A stretch of 64,000 nt of DNA from a virus, in IMG/VR virus record IMGVR_UViG_3300033153_015023, positions 16,026 through 80,025 of that record. One strand, given 5' to 3'. Position numbers and translations under genes: made by a program. This document shows positions 51,627 to 59,236 of this stretch, in pieces. Each line of letters starts with the position of its first letter. The stretch's first letter is position 1. The notes below the pieces were generated by a model. The model ran no database searches. It saw only the letters and a program-made list of their open reading frames with translations, and was not told the origin of the DNA.

Positions 51627-51880
51627 CCATGTATAGACTATTTGAAGGTGGTTATGAGGGTTTTCTTGATGATAGGGTTCCAGCGGAATACAAAGATATT
51701 GTTGTAGATAAATTGCCACAAAGTATTATTGACGCTGAAAAAGCGATAGAGCAGGAAATAAAAGAGAAAGCTGATTATGTAGAAGCCATGCCAAACCTGG
51801 TTAAAAACATGGCAGTAGAAATAGAGAGCCTGAAAAGCAAAGTAAAAATATTAGAAGCAGCAAAGGAGATTGCAAAATGA
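51623..51880 (+). CDS. Hypothetical tail-end protein, 85 aa
   Basis: ATGA-coupled to the fiber end. A short N-terminal part (YRLFEGGYEGFLDDRVP) precedes a long coiled coil (NMAVEIESLKSKVKILEAAK). Position and coiled coil suggest a fiber chaperone or small virion protein. Confidence 0.5.
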   Translation: MTMYRLFEGGYEGFLDDRVPAEYKDIVVDKLPQSIIDAEKAIEQEIKEKADYVEAMPNLVKNMAVEIESLKSKVKILEAAKEIAK

Positions 51881-52110
51881 CACTAAGGGAACTGCAAGAC
51901 CATTCAGATAAAAGGGACGATATTCTTGAAGGCAAGCTGGATAAGATCGATTATTTTCTCAATAACGGGTTATCAGAGAAAATCATTAAAGGGATTACCG
52001 ATTATCTTGATAAACAGATGGCAAAGAGGGTAAGGCTATTTTGCAAGGTATTCATCACTGCCGTTATTGTAACTTTGGTGAGCTGTGGATTAAAACTGTT
52101 GTTTTTTTGA
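51877..52110 (+). CDS. Small membrane protein with C-terminal TM, XhlA-like
   Basis: 77 aa. N-terminal amphipathic helices, then one transmembrane helix at about 55-76 (LFCKVFITAVIVTLVSCGLK). Topology and place recall hemolysin XhlA-type lysis accessories. ATGA-coupled to the preceding gene. Confidence 0.5.
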   Translation: MTLRELQDHSDKRDDILEGKLDKIDYFLNNGLSEKIIKGITDYLDKQMAKRVRLFCKVFITAVIVTLVSCGLKLLFF

Positions 52111-52119
52111 GGTGATAAT

Positions 52120-52530
52120 GTGATTGAATGGATCCAGGTAATAAAAGCGGATATTGCAAGACTGGACAGAATGTCGGCTGCTGAAAAGTTTCGGTATTGG
52201 TGTTTAAAGCTTGTAGATGTACCTTATATATGGGGAGCCGAAAATTTTAACGATTATTCGGATAACCAGGCAACTATGGCCGTTTTTTATGGACAAAATA
52301 AAATGACGCATGTAACGCCGGTAGTCGGTAGATATGTTATATTAGATGCTGTTAATATTAATGATCCGGCAAGATTAAAAACTACTAAAAGCGTGCGGGA
52401 ATGGTATGAGCAAAGAGGATATAAAGCGGAATGGCGGCAAATAGACTGGGATAAAATAAAAGAACTTTCTAAGCTGGATAAGAGTAGCTGGGATGTCGAC
52501 CCTGCATTGAAATTATTGAGAGGTGTATGA
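52120..52530 (+). CDS. Degenerate NlpC/P60-like protein lacking the catalytic Cys
   Basis: 136 aa; GTG start with GAGGTGATA upstream. The segment FRYWCLKLVDVPYIWGAENF is the usual entry to an NlpC/P60 peptidase, but the DCSG nucleophile motif that should follow is replaced by NDYSDNQATMAVFYG, and MTHVTPVVGRYVILDA resembles the later His strand. An internal deletion of the nucleophile region is the simplest reading, so peptidase activity is doubtful. Confidence 0.5.
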   Translation: MIEWIQVIKADIARLDRMSAAEKFRYWCLKLVDVPYIWGAENFNDYSDNQATMAVFYGQNKMTHVTPVVGRYVILDAVNINDPARLKTTKSVREWYEQRGYKAEWRQIDWDKIKELSKLDKSSWDVDPALKLLRGV

Positions 52531-52766
52531 TGAAAGACATTAAAGAAAAAACCGCATGGGAAGTTATAAAAGATATTCCTGCACGCCTACTTAGATTGAT
52601 TTGGAAACTGCTCTCCAGGAAAGGGATTATCTTAGCTCTAACAGTTTGGCTAATAAAAACTAACACATTTCCAGAAGGTTCAGAACCTTATCTTTACGGC
52701 TTTATTGTTTTATTAGTTTTATTTGGTATTGAAGGATTAAAATTTCTTAAAGATTTAAAAAAATGA
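52527..52766 (+). CDS. Holin-like small membrane protein A
   Basis: 79 aa, ATGA-coupled. Two hydrophobic stretches (about 32-43 and 55-70) and a basic tail GIEGLKFLKDLKK. Its tail pattern FGxEGLK is shared with the protein at 53277, so the two are probably paralogues. Holin function is inferred from size, topology and place after the tail genes. Confidence 0.5.
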   Translation: MMKDIKEKTAWEVIKDIPARLLRLIWKLLSRKGIILALTVWLIKTNTFPEGSEPYLYGFIVLLVLFGIEGLKFLKDLKK

Positions 52767-52777
52767 TAGGAGAAAAA

Positions 52778-53272
52778 ATGAATGATATTAAAAAAGTTTT
52801 GTTTTATATTTTTATTACTATTTGTTTCATCCTTATTATTTTCGCAATCATTAAATATATTAGAAATGAAAAAGAACTTACAGAAGCTATTGAAAAATTG
52901 CAATCAGCAGAAAATAGAATTCACAAAAGAATTGTTATATCTGGTTCAACTAAAATATTTGTTACTGGGTTTAGTTTAGGTGGCGCTATCGCTGTTTTAT
53001 GCGCTATTGATATACAATATAATAATCTTTGTGAGAAGATAATTTGTGTTCCATTGGGTTCCCCTAGAATAGGAAATAAATATTTTGTTGAATCTTGTAA
53101 CAAAAGGTTATCTGATAATCATAGGATAGTTTATGGTAATGATATAGTTACTTATTTACCACCTAAATTATTTGGTTATAAACATGCTGGAAGATATGAA
53201 CGAATTGGAAAAAGGTTTACCTGGTGGAAACATGATGTAGAAAAATATTATATAGAATTAAATAAGAAGTAA
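52778..53272 (+). CDS. Membrane-anchored lipase-class-3-like hydrolase
   Basis: 164 aa from the ATG at 52778 (AGGAG 6 bases upstream; an ATG at 52763 lacks one). A single TM helix at about 7-26, then an alpha/beta-hydrolase core with nucleophile elbow VTGFSLGGA (Ser66), VPLGSPRIGN, the acid in YGNDIVTYLPP (D122) and a late His (H152 in WWKHDVEKY). This is the layout of class 3 lipases, though short. In a lysis-type cassette it could attack membrane lipids or envelope esters. Confidence 0.7.
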   Translation: MNDIKKVLFYIFITICFILIIFAIIKYIRNEKELTEAIEKLQSAENRIHKRIVISGSTKIFVTGFSLGGAIAVLCAIDIQYNNLCEKIICVPLGSPRIGNKYFVESCNKRLSDNHRIVYGNDIVTYLPPKLFGYKHAGRYERIGKRFTWWKHDVEKYYIELNKK

Positions 53273-53276
53273 AAAT

Positions 53277-53537
53277 ATGAATGATCATACAAATAACGTA
53301 GAGATGATTGCAGAAAAACCTATTGCTGATATGACCTATAAAGAAGTATGGAATATCCTGCTAAAACGATTAATAGCTTTACCATCAAAATTAATAGGCT
53401 TCAAACCTTTTTGTATCTATTTAACAACCTGGCTTTTGTTCCATAGCAAAGTTGAAGACTGGGTTTGGTTAATTGTTTTGATAGCAGTTTTGTTCGGCAG
53501 GGAAGGGCTCAAGGCAATTGCAGGGTTGCGAAAGTGA
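53277..53537 (+). CDS. Holin-like small membrane protein B
   Basis: 86 aa. Hydrophobic segments at about 43-56 and 62-72, ending FGREGLKAIAGLRK, which parallels FGIEGLKFLKDLKK of the protein at 52527. The lipase-like gene sits between the two copies. Weak SD (AAGAAGT). Confidence 0.5.
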   Translation: MNDHTNNVEMIAEKPIADMTYKEVWNILLKRLIALPSKLIGFKPFCIYLTTWLLFHSKVEDWVWLIVLIAVLFGREGLKAIAGLRK

Positions 53538-53866
53538 AAACAATACTAAAAAAAATAGGTATAGCAATTCTTAAATTTCTTAAAAAAGAAACGTTATGGA
53601 TAATTGCTATTGCAGGTGCAGTGGTTACGCTGAAAATTATTGTCGCTAAAATAGGTAAAGTAGATAAACCGACAAACTTTGTGAGTAAACCAGGAACTGA
53701 TAATATAATCCAGGTGTTAGATGAAGAAAAGAAAGTATGGGTAGATTTAAAATTATCTAAAAATAAAAAGGCAAAAGATGTTGTTGCCGCTGGACTAGAT
53801 AAAAAGAAAAAATGGGTGGTGGAAATAAAACATGAAAAAATTTATACTGATATTTTTGATGATTAG
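53534..53866 (+). CDS. Small membrane-anchored protein, 110 aa (GTG start)
   Basis: GTG at 53534 overlaps the previous stop (GTGA). A TM helix at about 20-38 (ETLWIIAIAGAVVTLKIIV) is followed by a Lys-rich soluble part. Lysis accessory (spanin-like) roles are possible but no motif proves it. Confidence 0.5.
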   Translation: MKTILKKIGIAILKFLKKETLWIIAIAGAVVTLKIIVAKIGKVDKPTNFVSKPGTDNIIQVLDEEKKVWVDLKLSKNKKAKDVVAAGLDKKKKWVVEIKHEKIYTDIFDD

Positions 53867-54224
53867 TGTTTTTGCTTTTGCAGAAATGCCAACAAATGCA
53901 GATATTGAAAAAAAATATATAGAAAATCCAGTAGTAATTTACGATATGATCCGAGCCCTTTACAATGTTGAACACGCTATACCAGAATTATCACCAGTAC
54001 AATATGCAGCATTTATTTTAGGGGATGATTTGATTGTAGCGCCTATTGAACCTTATATGACTATTAAAATAGCTCATTTAAAATATGCGATATCAATTCC
54101 AGAACAGGAATATAAAGATATAATTCCAAGATGTAAATTCCTTTGGTGGATAATTCCTACAGTAGCGGTGGGTGGATTAAGTATAGGATTATTACTACCA
54201 TATATTATAGGAGGTTTAAAATGA
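53832..54224 (+). CDS. Secreted/membrane protein, 130 aa
   Basis: Signal peptide-like MKKFILIFLMISVFAFAEM at the start and a C-terminal TM (FLWWIIPTVAVGGLSIGLLL). Both ends membrane-bound with a periplasmic-type middle would suit a unimolecular spanin-like or envelope protein. No family recognised. Overlaps the preceding gene by 35 bases. Confidence 0.5.
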   Translation: MKKFILIFLMISVFAFAEMPTNADIEKKYIENPVVIYDMIRALYNVEHAIPELSPVQYAAFILGDDLIVAPIEPYMTIKIAHLKYAISIPEQEYKDIIPRCKFLWWIIPTVAVGGLSIGLLLPYIIGGLK

Positions 54225-54508
54225 GTAGTATAGTCTGGGCATTTATCAATCAACCTCTCCGTATTAGAGCGACCTCAAGCGATTCCTTTAGTGCTGTTAC
54301 TGGAGGCATTAAATATTGGAATCCTGATGAATCTGTATCTGGATTTATAGAAGGTTCTATCAGCGGCTCTGATATGGTGACCGCGACCGCTCCAGCAAAC
54401 ACATTTAATGTGACTGGCGAATGGTCTATAAAATCTAGGATATTGAACGGTGGAAAAGAGTATCTTGGAAAACGAGTACGGTTGCAAATCTATAAGAGAG
54501 AAGAGTAA
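54221..54508 (+). CDS. Small beta-rich hypothetical protein, 95 aa
   Basis: AGGAGG upstream of the ATG at 54221, ATGA-coupled. Composition (SDSFSAVTGGIKYWNPDESV) suggests a small Ig-like or virion beta domain. No family recognised. Confidence 0.5.
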   Translation: MSSIVWAFINQPLRIRATSSDSFSAVTGGIKYWNPDESVSGFIEGSISGSDMVTATAPANTFNVTGEWSIKSRILNGGKEYLGKRVRLQIYKREE

Positions 54509-54643
54509 ATGGATGCTTTTACCATAGATATTGAAAGTGATATTGTACAGCAGGTAGATATATTTGTTGATACAAAACAACAAGTGGATATAGAATCAGA
54601 TATTGTTCAACAGATTAATATGCCTATATTCCATAATAAATAG
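54509..54643 (+). CDS. Tiny protein with internal repeat, 44 aa
   Basis: Begins right after the preceding stop, with AGAGAAGAG upstream. DIESDIVQQVDI and VDIESDIVQQINM are near-perfect repeats about 20 residues apart. Acidic. No family recognised. Confidence 0.4.
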   Translation: MDAFTIDIESDIVQQVDIFVDTKQQVDIESDIVQQINMPIFHNK

Positions 54644-54648
54644 ACCTA

Positions 54649-55092
54649 TTATTCTCTAAACCTATTTTTTATTATATCAGGTTCATAAATTATTAAATTT
54701 TCTTCATGAACAACTTTTGCAAGTACATCATATTTTCCACGTTTTGTAGTAACATATTTCCCATTTATATTATGTGCTGTCTTCACTTCAATTTTTATCA
54801 TTTTTCCATCTACTTCGAGTAGAATATTAAATGGCATTTTTGATCTTACTGGTCTAAAGGGTTCATAACCTTTTTTTATCAAGTCAAGTAAAACAACAAA
54901 TTCACTTGCTTGACTAAGAAGAGATGTGGGAATATTTTTTTGCCATGAAGGGGTTATATCCGATCTCATTTTATTTTTATCTGCTTGGTTGCATTCTTTA
55001 GAACAGTATTTTTGTCGTATTATACCTGTTGAAAAATCACCGCCACAAAACTTACATTGTTTTGTTATTTGCTCTTTTTTCTTATATCTCAT
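54649..55092 (-). CDS. Zinc-ribbon plus PD-(D/E)XK-type nuclease (moron)
   Basis: 147 aa on the minus strand. CKFCGGDFSTGIIRQKYCSKEC is a zinc finger of the kind found in homing-type nucleases. The later LLDLIKKGYEPFRPVRS, LLEVDGKMIKIEVKTAHN gives an ExK-like nuclease core. The ATG at 55092 is used, GAGGA 12 bases upstream; a TTG at 55128 is an alternative. Opposite orientation to all neighbours marks it as an insertion, perhaps a free-standing homing endonuclease. Confidence 0.6.
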   Translation of the reverse strand: MRYKKKEQITKQCKFCGGDFSTGIIRQKYCSKECNQADKNKMRSDITPSWQKNIPTSLLSQASEFVVLLDLIKKGYEPFRPVRSKMPFNILLEVDGKMIKIEVKTAHNINGKYVTTKRGKYDVLAKVVHEENLIIYEPDIIKNRFRE

Positions 55093-55122
55093 ATAGTATA
55101 ATATATCCTCGTAATTTGTAAA

Positions 55123-55128
55123 AATCAA
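55123..55128 (-). promoter_or_regulatory. Possible -35 box of the leftward nuclease gene
   Basis: On the minus strand TTGATT, 17 bases, then TATATT (55100-55105) make a sigma70-like promoter. Transcription would begin at or just before the ATG at 55092, giving a very short or leaderless message, so this is tentative. Confidence 0.3.
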
Positions 55129-55276
55129 GGTGATATCAGGACTTTATACAGATAATAGTATATTATCTCATCGAGCTTGTTTTCCAGTTATTTTACGTGT
55201 TATTTGGTATATCTTATTAAATGAGTTACATTCAAAAAAATTAAAGATTTGAGAGATATTTGTGGTATTATAATAT

Positions 55277-55882
55277 ATGAAAGACGTTTTATTTATCAGT
55301 CCACATACCGATGATGTAGAGCTTTCTTGTGGTGGGACTATAGCAAGATTTGCAGAAATAGGCATATCTGTTAGAGTATTATGTTTAGCAGATGGAAAAA
55401 ATCTTTATCTGGATATACCTTTATTTGAAGAATTTCGTAATTCTATGAAGGTGCTTGATGTAAAATGGTATCAACTCCAGGAGTTTCCAATTCGTGGTTT
55501 TTCAGAATATCGACAAAAAATTTTAGATTGTTTTATTTTTATCAGAGATTCTCTTTCCCCTGGGGCTGTTTTTATCCCATCACGATATGACACACATCAA
55601 GATCATAAAACAGTTTATCAGGAAGCAATAAGAGCTTTTAAATATTGTAACGTTTATGAATATGAACAACCATGGAACCACTCTATATTTGAACCACAGT
55701 TTTTTGTTTCTCTTCAAAGGAACCATGTAACAAAAAAAATAAACTCTCTTCAATGTTATGCCTCACAAGCCAGCAGACCTTATATGCAAAAAAACCATAT
55801 ACTTTCTCAATTAACATATCGCAGCTTCTTTGCAAAAACATCATGGGCAGAAGTATATCAAATCAGAAGGATTATAATATGA
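55277..55882 (+). CDS. PIG-L/LmbE-family deacetylase
   Basis: 201 aa. ISPHTDDVELSCGG near the N-terminus (H10, D13) and YDTHQDH (H110) are the zinc site of PIG-L N-acetylglucosamine deacetylases. First of three apparently coupled genes. No clear SD; TATAAT occurs just before the ATG, so the start may be leaderless or the true start unclear. Substrate would be an N-acetylated sugar or related compound. Confidence 0.82.
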   Translation: MKDVLFISPHTDDVELSCGGTIARFAEIGISVRVLCLADGKNLYLDIPLFEEFRNSMKVLDVKWYQLQEFPIRGFSEYRQKILDCFIFIRDSLSPGAVFIPSRYDTHQDHKTVYQEAIRAFKYCNVYEYEQPWNHSIFEPQFFVSLQRNHVTKKINSLQCYASQASRPYMQKNHILSQLTYRSFFAKTSWAEVYQIRRIII

Positions 55883-56919
55883 AGGTTTTAGTAACTGGTA
55901 TAGGTGCTCCTGGAATAAGAGGAACTATTTATTCAATTCGAAAAGCGTTTCCTGCTGTAGAAATTATCGGTGTGGATATAAAAAAGAATGTTGTTGGAGA
56001 GTGGTTTGTCGATAGATTCTATCAAGTTGCTGAACCGGAGTACTTATCATACATTTACGAACTACAGAAGATTTGTGAAGAGGAAAAAGTAGATGTCCTT
56101 CTTCCTCAATGTACACGAGAATTAATTCCATTGTCGCAGTTTAAAGACGATTGGGAAAAAACAGCAGTTTGTATTTCTTCAACGAGAGCGATAAAGCTGG
56201 CTCTCAACAAGTATGACGTTATACAGGTAGGTAAAAAGGCAGGATTGCCTTGTGTAGAAACGATGTTAGCAACTACTTTTTCAGAGCTAATTCAGACTAC
56301 GGATGCCTTAGGTTATCCAGATAAACCAGTAGTCGTAAAGCTTTTGGATTCGAGTGGATGTAGAGGTGTAAGAATATTGTCCTCTTCCTCTCTTACTTTA
56401 GAGGACTTTGTAGACAAGAAGCCGGATGGTTTGACATGTTCTAGAGAAGCAATAATAAATACATTTGCCAGCGCAGAAGAGGTTCCAACATTATTAGTAA
56501 TGGAATATCTGCCTGGACCAGAGTATACTGTCGATTGTTTTAAAGGAAAGAGTTCTACTGTTATTGTTCCACGTCTTCGAAAGAAGATGGTAAATGGAAT
56601 TTCGTTTGAAGCAAAAGTTGAAGTGAGGAATGATATTATCGAGCAGTCTCGACTGTTATTAGAGGAAATTGGATTGAAGTATGTCTTTGGATTTCAGTTT
56701 AAACTAGATGAAAACAATAAACCTTTTTTACTCGAATCGAATCCTCGTGTACAAGGGTCGATGGTTGCAAGTACTTTTGCAGGAGCGAATGTAATTGAGT
56801 ATGCGATAAGGGAGGTATTAGGAGAAGATGTTAAAGTGTCTCCAGATATTAAAGAGATTGAATTTCAAAGATATTGGGGTGGAGGAAGTGTAGTTGATGA
56901 TAAATACTACGAAATCTGA
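55879..56919 (+). CDS. ATP-grasp ligase (carbamoyl-phosphate-synthase-like)
   Basis: 346 aa from the ATG at 55879, overlapping the PIG-L stop. LVTGIGAPGIRGTIYSIRKA is a Rossmann-like front, KPVVVKLLDSSGCRGVRI the ATP-binding loop, and FGFQFKLDENNKPFLLESNPRVQGS the Mg-binding E-x-N. Such enzymes join a carboxylate to an amine or thiol. Coupled to a deacetylase that would free an amine, it may acylate that amine. Confidence 0.82.
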   Translation: MKVLVTGIGAPGIRGTIYSIRKAFPAVEIIGVDIKKNVVGEWFVDRFYQVAEPEYLSYIYELQKICEEEKVDVLLPQCTRELIPLSQFKDDWEKTAVCISSTRAIKLALNKYDVIQVGKKAGLPCVETMLATTFSELIQTTDALGYPDKPVVVKLLDSSGCRGVRILSSSSLTLEDFVDKKPDGLTCSREAIINTFASAEEVPTLLVMEYLPGPEYTVDCFKGKSSTVIVPRLRKKMVNGISFEAKVEVRNDIIEQSRLLLEEIGLKYVFGFQFKLDENNKPFLLESNPRVQGSMVASTFAGANVIEYAIREVLGEDVKVSPDIKEIEFQRYWGGGSVVDDKYYEI

Positions 56920-57508
56920 TTTTGATAAAAGATGTTTATTCCATCTACATACTAATTATACTGATGGTGAGATGAATGTTGAAAACTATTTTACTTATGC
57001 TAAGAAATATAATTATACGTCCTTAGTATTTTTAGAACATATCAGAAAACATCCTTCTTATGATACGCAAAAATATATTGCTGAAATCAGGCACCATGAA
57101 AAACGAACAGGGATAAAAGCGTTTGCCGGTTTTGAAGCGTCTCTTCGTAAAGATGGATCACTGGATATATCAGAAAAGGATATTAAGAGATGTGATGTTT
57201 TAGGGATGGCAGAGCATAGACTTCCAAATGAGCTTGGAGGATATCTTCGTGCACTTACAATTGCAATTCAACAGTGGAAAGATATACCACGAGTATGGTT
57301 ACATCCTGGAATGTGGTTTCAAAAAAGAAAGATATTGAATGAGAAGTTTCTGGTGTATAGAAAAATGTTGAATTTAGCAGTAGAAGAAGGGTGGTTGATT
57401 GAACATAATATCAAATATGATTTGATTCCATATAAGATGAAAGGAATCGTTCCATCTAAACATTTAATTACTGGGGTAGATTCTCATAAAATAACTGATT
57501 TATATTAG
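56897..57508 (+). CDS. PHP-domain hydrolase
   Basis: 203 aa from the ATG at 56897 with GGAGGAAG upstream. FHLHTNYTDGEMNVENY, FLEHIRKH, FAGFEASLR, MAEHRL and VDSHKI give the His/Asp metal set of PHP phosphoesterases. Third gene of the trio; overlaps the ATP-grasp end. May remove a phosphate in the same pathway. Confidence 0.8.
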   Translation: MINTTKSDFDKRCLFHLHTNYTDGEMNVENYFTYAKKYNYTSLVFLEHIRKHPSYDTQKYIAEIRHHEKRTGIKAFAGFEASLRKDGSLDISEKDIKRCDVLGMAEHRLPNELGGYLRALTIAIQQWKDIPRVWLHPGMWFQKRKILNEKFLVYRKMLNLAVEEGWLIEHNIKYDLIPYKMKGIVPSKHLITGVDSHKITDLY

Positions 57509-57512
57509 AGCA

Positions 57513-57556
57513 TAAAAAAAGAAGAGGCTGCTTTTACACAGCCTCTTCTTGTATTT
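57513..57556. terminator. Bidirectional terminator between convergent operons
   Basis: AAGAAGAGGCTG / CAGCCTCTTCTT, a perfect 12-bp stem (57519-57550) with an 8-base loop. Seven As at 57513-57519 give a U-tract for leftward transcripts, and GTATTTATTTATTT follows for rightward ones. Rightward genes end at 57508, leftward at 57559. Confidence 0.92.
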
Positions 57557-57558
57557 AT

Positions 57559-58089
57559 TTATTTTACTACTTGTGGTGCAATTACTGCTGTTACATATTT
57601 ACATTCAAACAAAACTGCTACTTTATCAGGATCACCATAATATACTCTCCATTTATATCCTGTAAGATCAGAAAGATAGGATAGGTTCAGCCTGATATTA
57701 GTTTCCTTAATAAAATCAAATACTTTATTGCTGAATTTACCTATTTCTTTTTTCTTAAGGGAAGCACAGGTAAGATCGAGATCAAAACTTTTGCAATTCT
57801 CTTTTTCAGGGATTACAATTTTCCAGTCTGGAAAGCCTGTTGCTTCTGTTGATGGACTAAGAATAATATCTTTTGTATTTGCAAGTACAATTGTATAATT
57901 TTCAGGGCCCAAATCAGAAAAACCTGGGAAGATATGTAATCGTTTCCCATCAGTACATATCGCTTTTTGATCTTCTATATGAAGAATCTTTAAATGAGAT
58001 CGATACTCCTCTTTAGATGCACGTGCTTTAAGCACGAATGTTAATGGTAAAAAATTACCATTGTCTTTATTGATAACTATTGTATCCAT
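57559..58089 (-). CDS. Sliding-clamp-like (DnaN-like) protein, 176 aa
   Basis: The segment HLKILHIEDQKAICTDGKRLH resembles the ATDGhRLH motif of beta-clamp domains in small phage clamp-like proteins, and the end KYVTAVIAPQVVK resembles the clamp C-terminus. Shorter than a full clamp (about 370 aa). Last gene of the leftward operon. SD ATAGGGGG. Replication role inferred. Confidence 0.5.
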   Translation of the reverse strand: MDTIVINKDNGNFLPLTFVLKARASKEEYRSHLKILHIEDQKAICTDGKRLHIFPGFSDLGPENYTIVLANTKDIILSPSTEATGFPDWKIVIPEKENCKSFDLDLTCASLKKKEIGKFSNKVFDFIKETNIRLNLSYLSDLTGYKWRVYYGDPDKVAVLFECKYVTAVIAPQVVK

Positions 58090-58112
58090 AGATACCCCCT
58101 ATAAAATATTTT

Positions 58113-58313
58113 TTATCCGAAAACACTATCCTGACATTCCTGGCAAAGGCCAGAGATCTCATATTCTCTTATAGAAATAGCATCTTTAAAACCAGTAATT
58201 TCCTTTTTGCAGAAAACACATATCTTTGCTTTTTCTGCTTTTGCCTGAGTTGTGTCAAAATTCTTTTTAGTAAAATTATCCAGAAATTCTTGTATCGGTT
58301 TTGATCTTTTCAT
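58113..58313 (-). CDS. Small zinc-ribbon phage protein, 66 aa
   Basis: CVFCKKEITGFKDAISIREYEISGLCQECQD is a two-CxxC ribbon with the ISG-CQECQD ending of a widespread small phage protein family. SD AAGGGGG. Function unknown. Confidence 0.72.
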   Translation of the reverse strand: MKRSKPIQEFLDNFTKKNFDTTQAKAEKAKICVFCKKEITGFKDAISIREYEISGLCQECQDSVFG

Positions 58314-58318
58314 ATATA

Positions 58319-58390
58319 CCCCCTTCTTTCAGATCTCATCAGTGCAATTAACAATTGCAGACCAGGGCAAGTATACCCTGGTTTCGATCT
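58319..58390 (-). promoter_or_regulatory. Two-hairpin leader element G
   Basis: On the minus strand ACCAGGG/CCCTGGT (58361-58382) is followed by TGCAATT-GTT-AATTGCA (58343-58359), then AAGGGGG and the ATG at 58313. Same layout as elements A-F and H, with different stem sequence. Confidence 0.55.
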
Positions 58391-58573
58391 TTACCTCACA
58401 AGTTCATATAAAGATTTTTTATCTTCTGTAAAAACATTTAGCATAACAAATTCAGATTCTTCACACAAAGCTTCTGCATAGTTTTGTGCTGCTAAATCAT
58501 CTTTAGCTTCAAATTTTAGATTCCAAGATTTTCTACTTTTAGGACTTTTAAGAAAATATAGCGTGTAAGTCAT
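58391..58573 (-). CDS. Small hypothetical protein, 60 aa
   Basis: Begins TYTLYFLKSPKSRKSWNLKF, then a helix (DLAAQNYAEALCEESEF). SD TAGGAG. No family recognised. Confidence 0.55.
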   Translation of the reverse strand: MTYTLYFLKSPKSRKSWNLKFEAKDDLAAQNYAEALCEESEFVMLNVFTEDKKSLYELVR

Positions 58574-58582
58574 TTTATACTC

Positions 58583-59200
58583 CTATTCTTTACCTAAAGC
58601 TGGTGCTATAATACAATACATATTTGTTGTATCAAAACAATATGAACTATCAATCCTAACAGATTTATTCACGTGAATTTCTTCCGGCAACTGGATAGAA
58701 AGTTTTTCTGGTTGAAGGAACTTTAGTATGCGCAAATCAATTGTTAATATCTTATTCTGTAATTGAGGATAGTGAACTTCTTTATAATTCAACCGCAAAA
58801 AATCTTTAGAGTCTTCTTCACCTTTATCAAATTGATCACCTACCGTTATTGATATACCCTCTTCTGTAAAACGTGTCCAGACTAAATCTTTCTTTTTTAG
58901 TTTAAAAGCTTTTAATAAAGGGTAAAAATCTTTTGGGATAAATAGTTGATAGTTAGGATTGTTATTATCAATTATGTTACAGATATTAGGCGCTCTTTTA
59001 TCAGCACCACTTTCTATTTTACCAGATTTATCTATTGTTTTAGCGCCTTCGGGAATAGTTTCAACAGTAGATAATAAAATTTTGCCATTGGTATACACGA
59101 TGGGTTTTTCCCTGTCATCAAGAAAAAGCAGGTCTCTATAAGTAGCTGGAATTTTGTTAGCATGTTTTGTAAAAGCTGTTGTGATAATATCTTTTTTCAT
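58583..59200 (-). CDS. Second clamp-like hypothetical protein, 205 aa
   Basis: Beta-rich with YTNGKILLSTVETIPEG near the front and CFDTTNMYCIIAPALGKE at the end, a pattern that parallels the protein at 57559 (CTDGKRLHIFPG ... KYVTAVIAPQ). Probably a distant paralogue with a clamp-like fold. SD ATAGGGGG. Its leader is identical over 43 bases to that of the gene at 60476-60649. Confidence 0.45.
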   Translation of the reverse strand: MKKDIITTAFTKHANKIPATYRDLLFLDDREKPIVYTNGKILLSTVETIPEGAKTIDKSGKIESGADKRAPNICNIIDNNNPNYQLFIPKDFYPLLKAFKLKKKDLVWTRFTEEGISITVGDQFDKGEEDSKDFLRLNYKEVHYPQLQNKILTIDLRILKFLQPEKLSIQLPEEIHVNKSVRIDSSYCFDTTNMYCIIAPALGKE

Positions 59201-59236
59201 CCCTTCCCCCTATTAATAATACTATAGTTTTAACTA
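59194..59236 (-). repeat. 43-bp leader repeat, copy 1
   Basis: Starts at the ATG of the gene ending at 58583 and reaches back through its SD. Identical to 60643-60685; similarity continues a further 13 bases with 2 differences. Confidence 0.85.
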
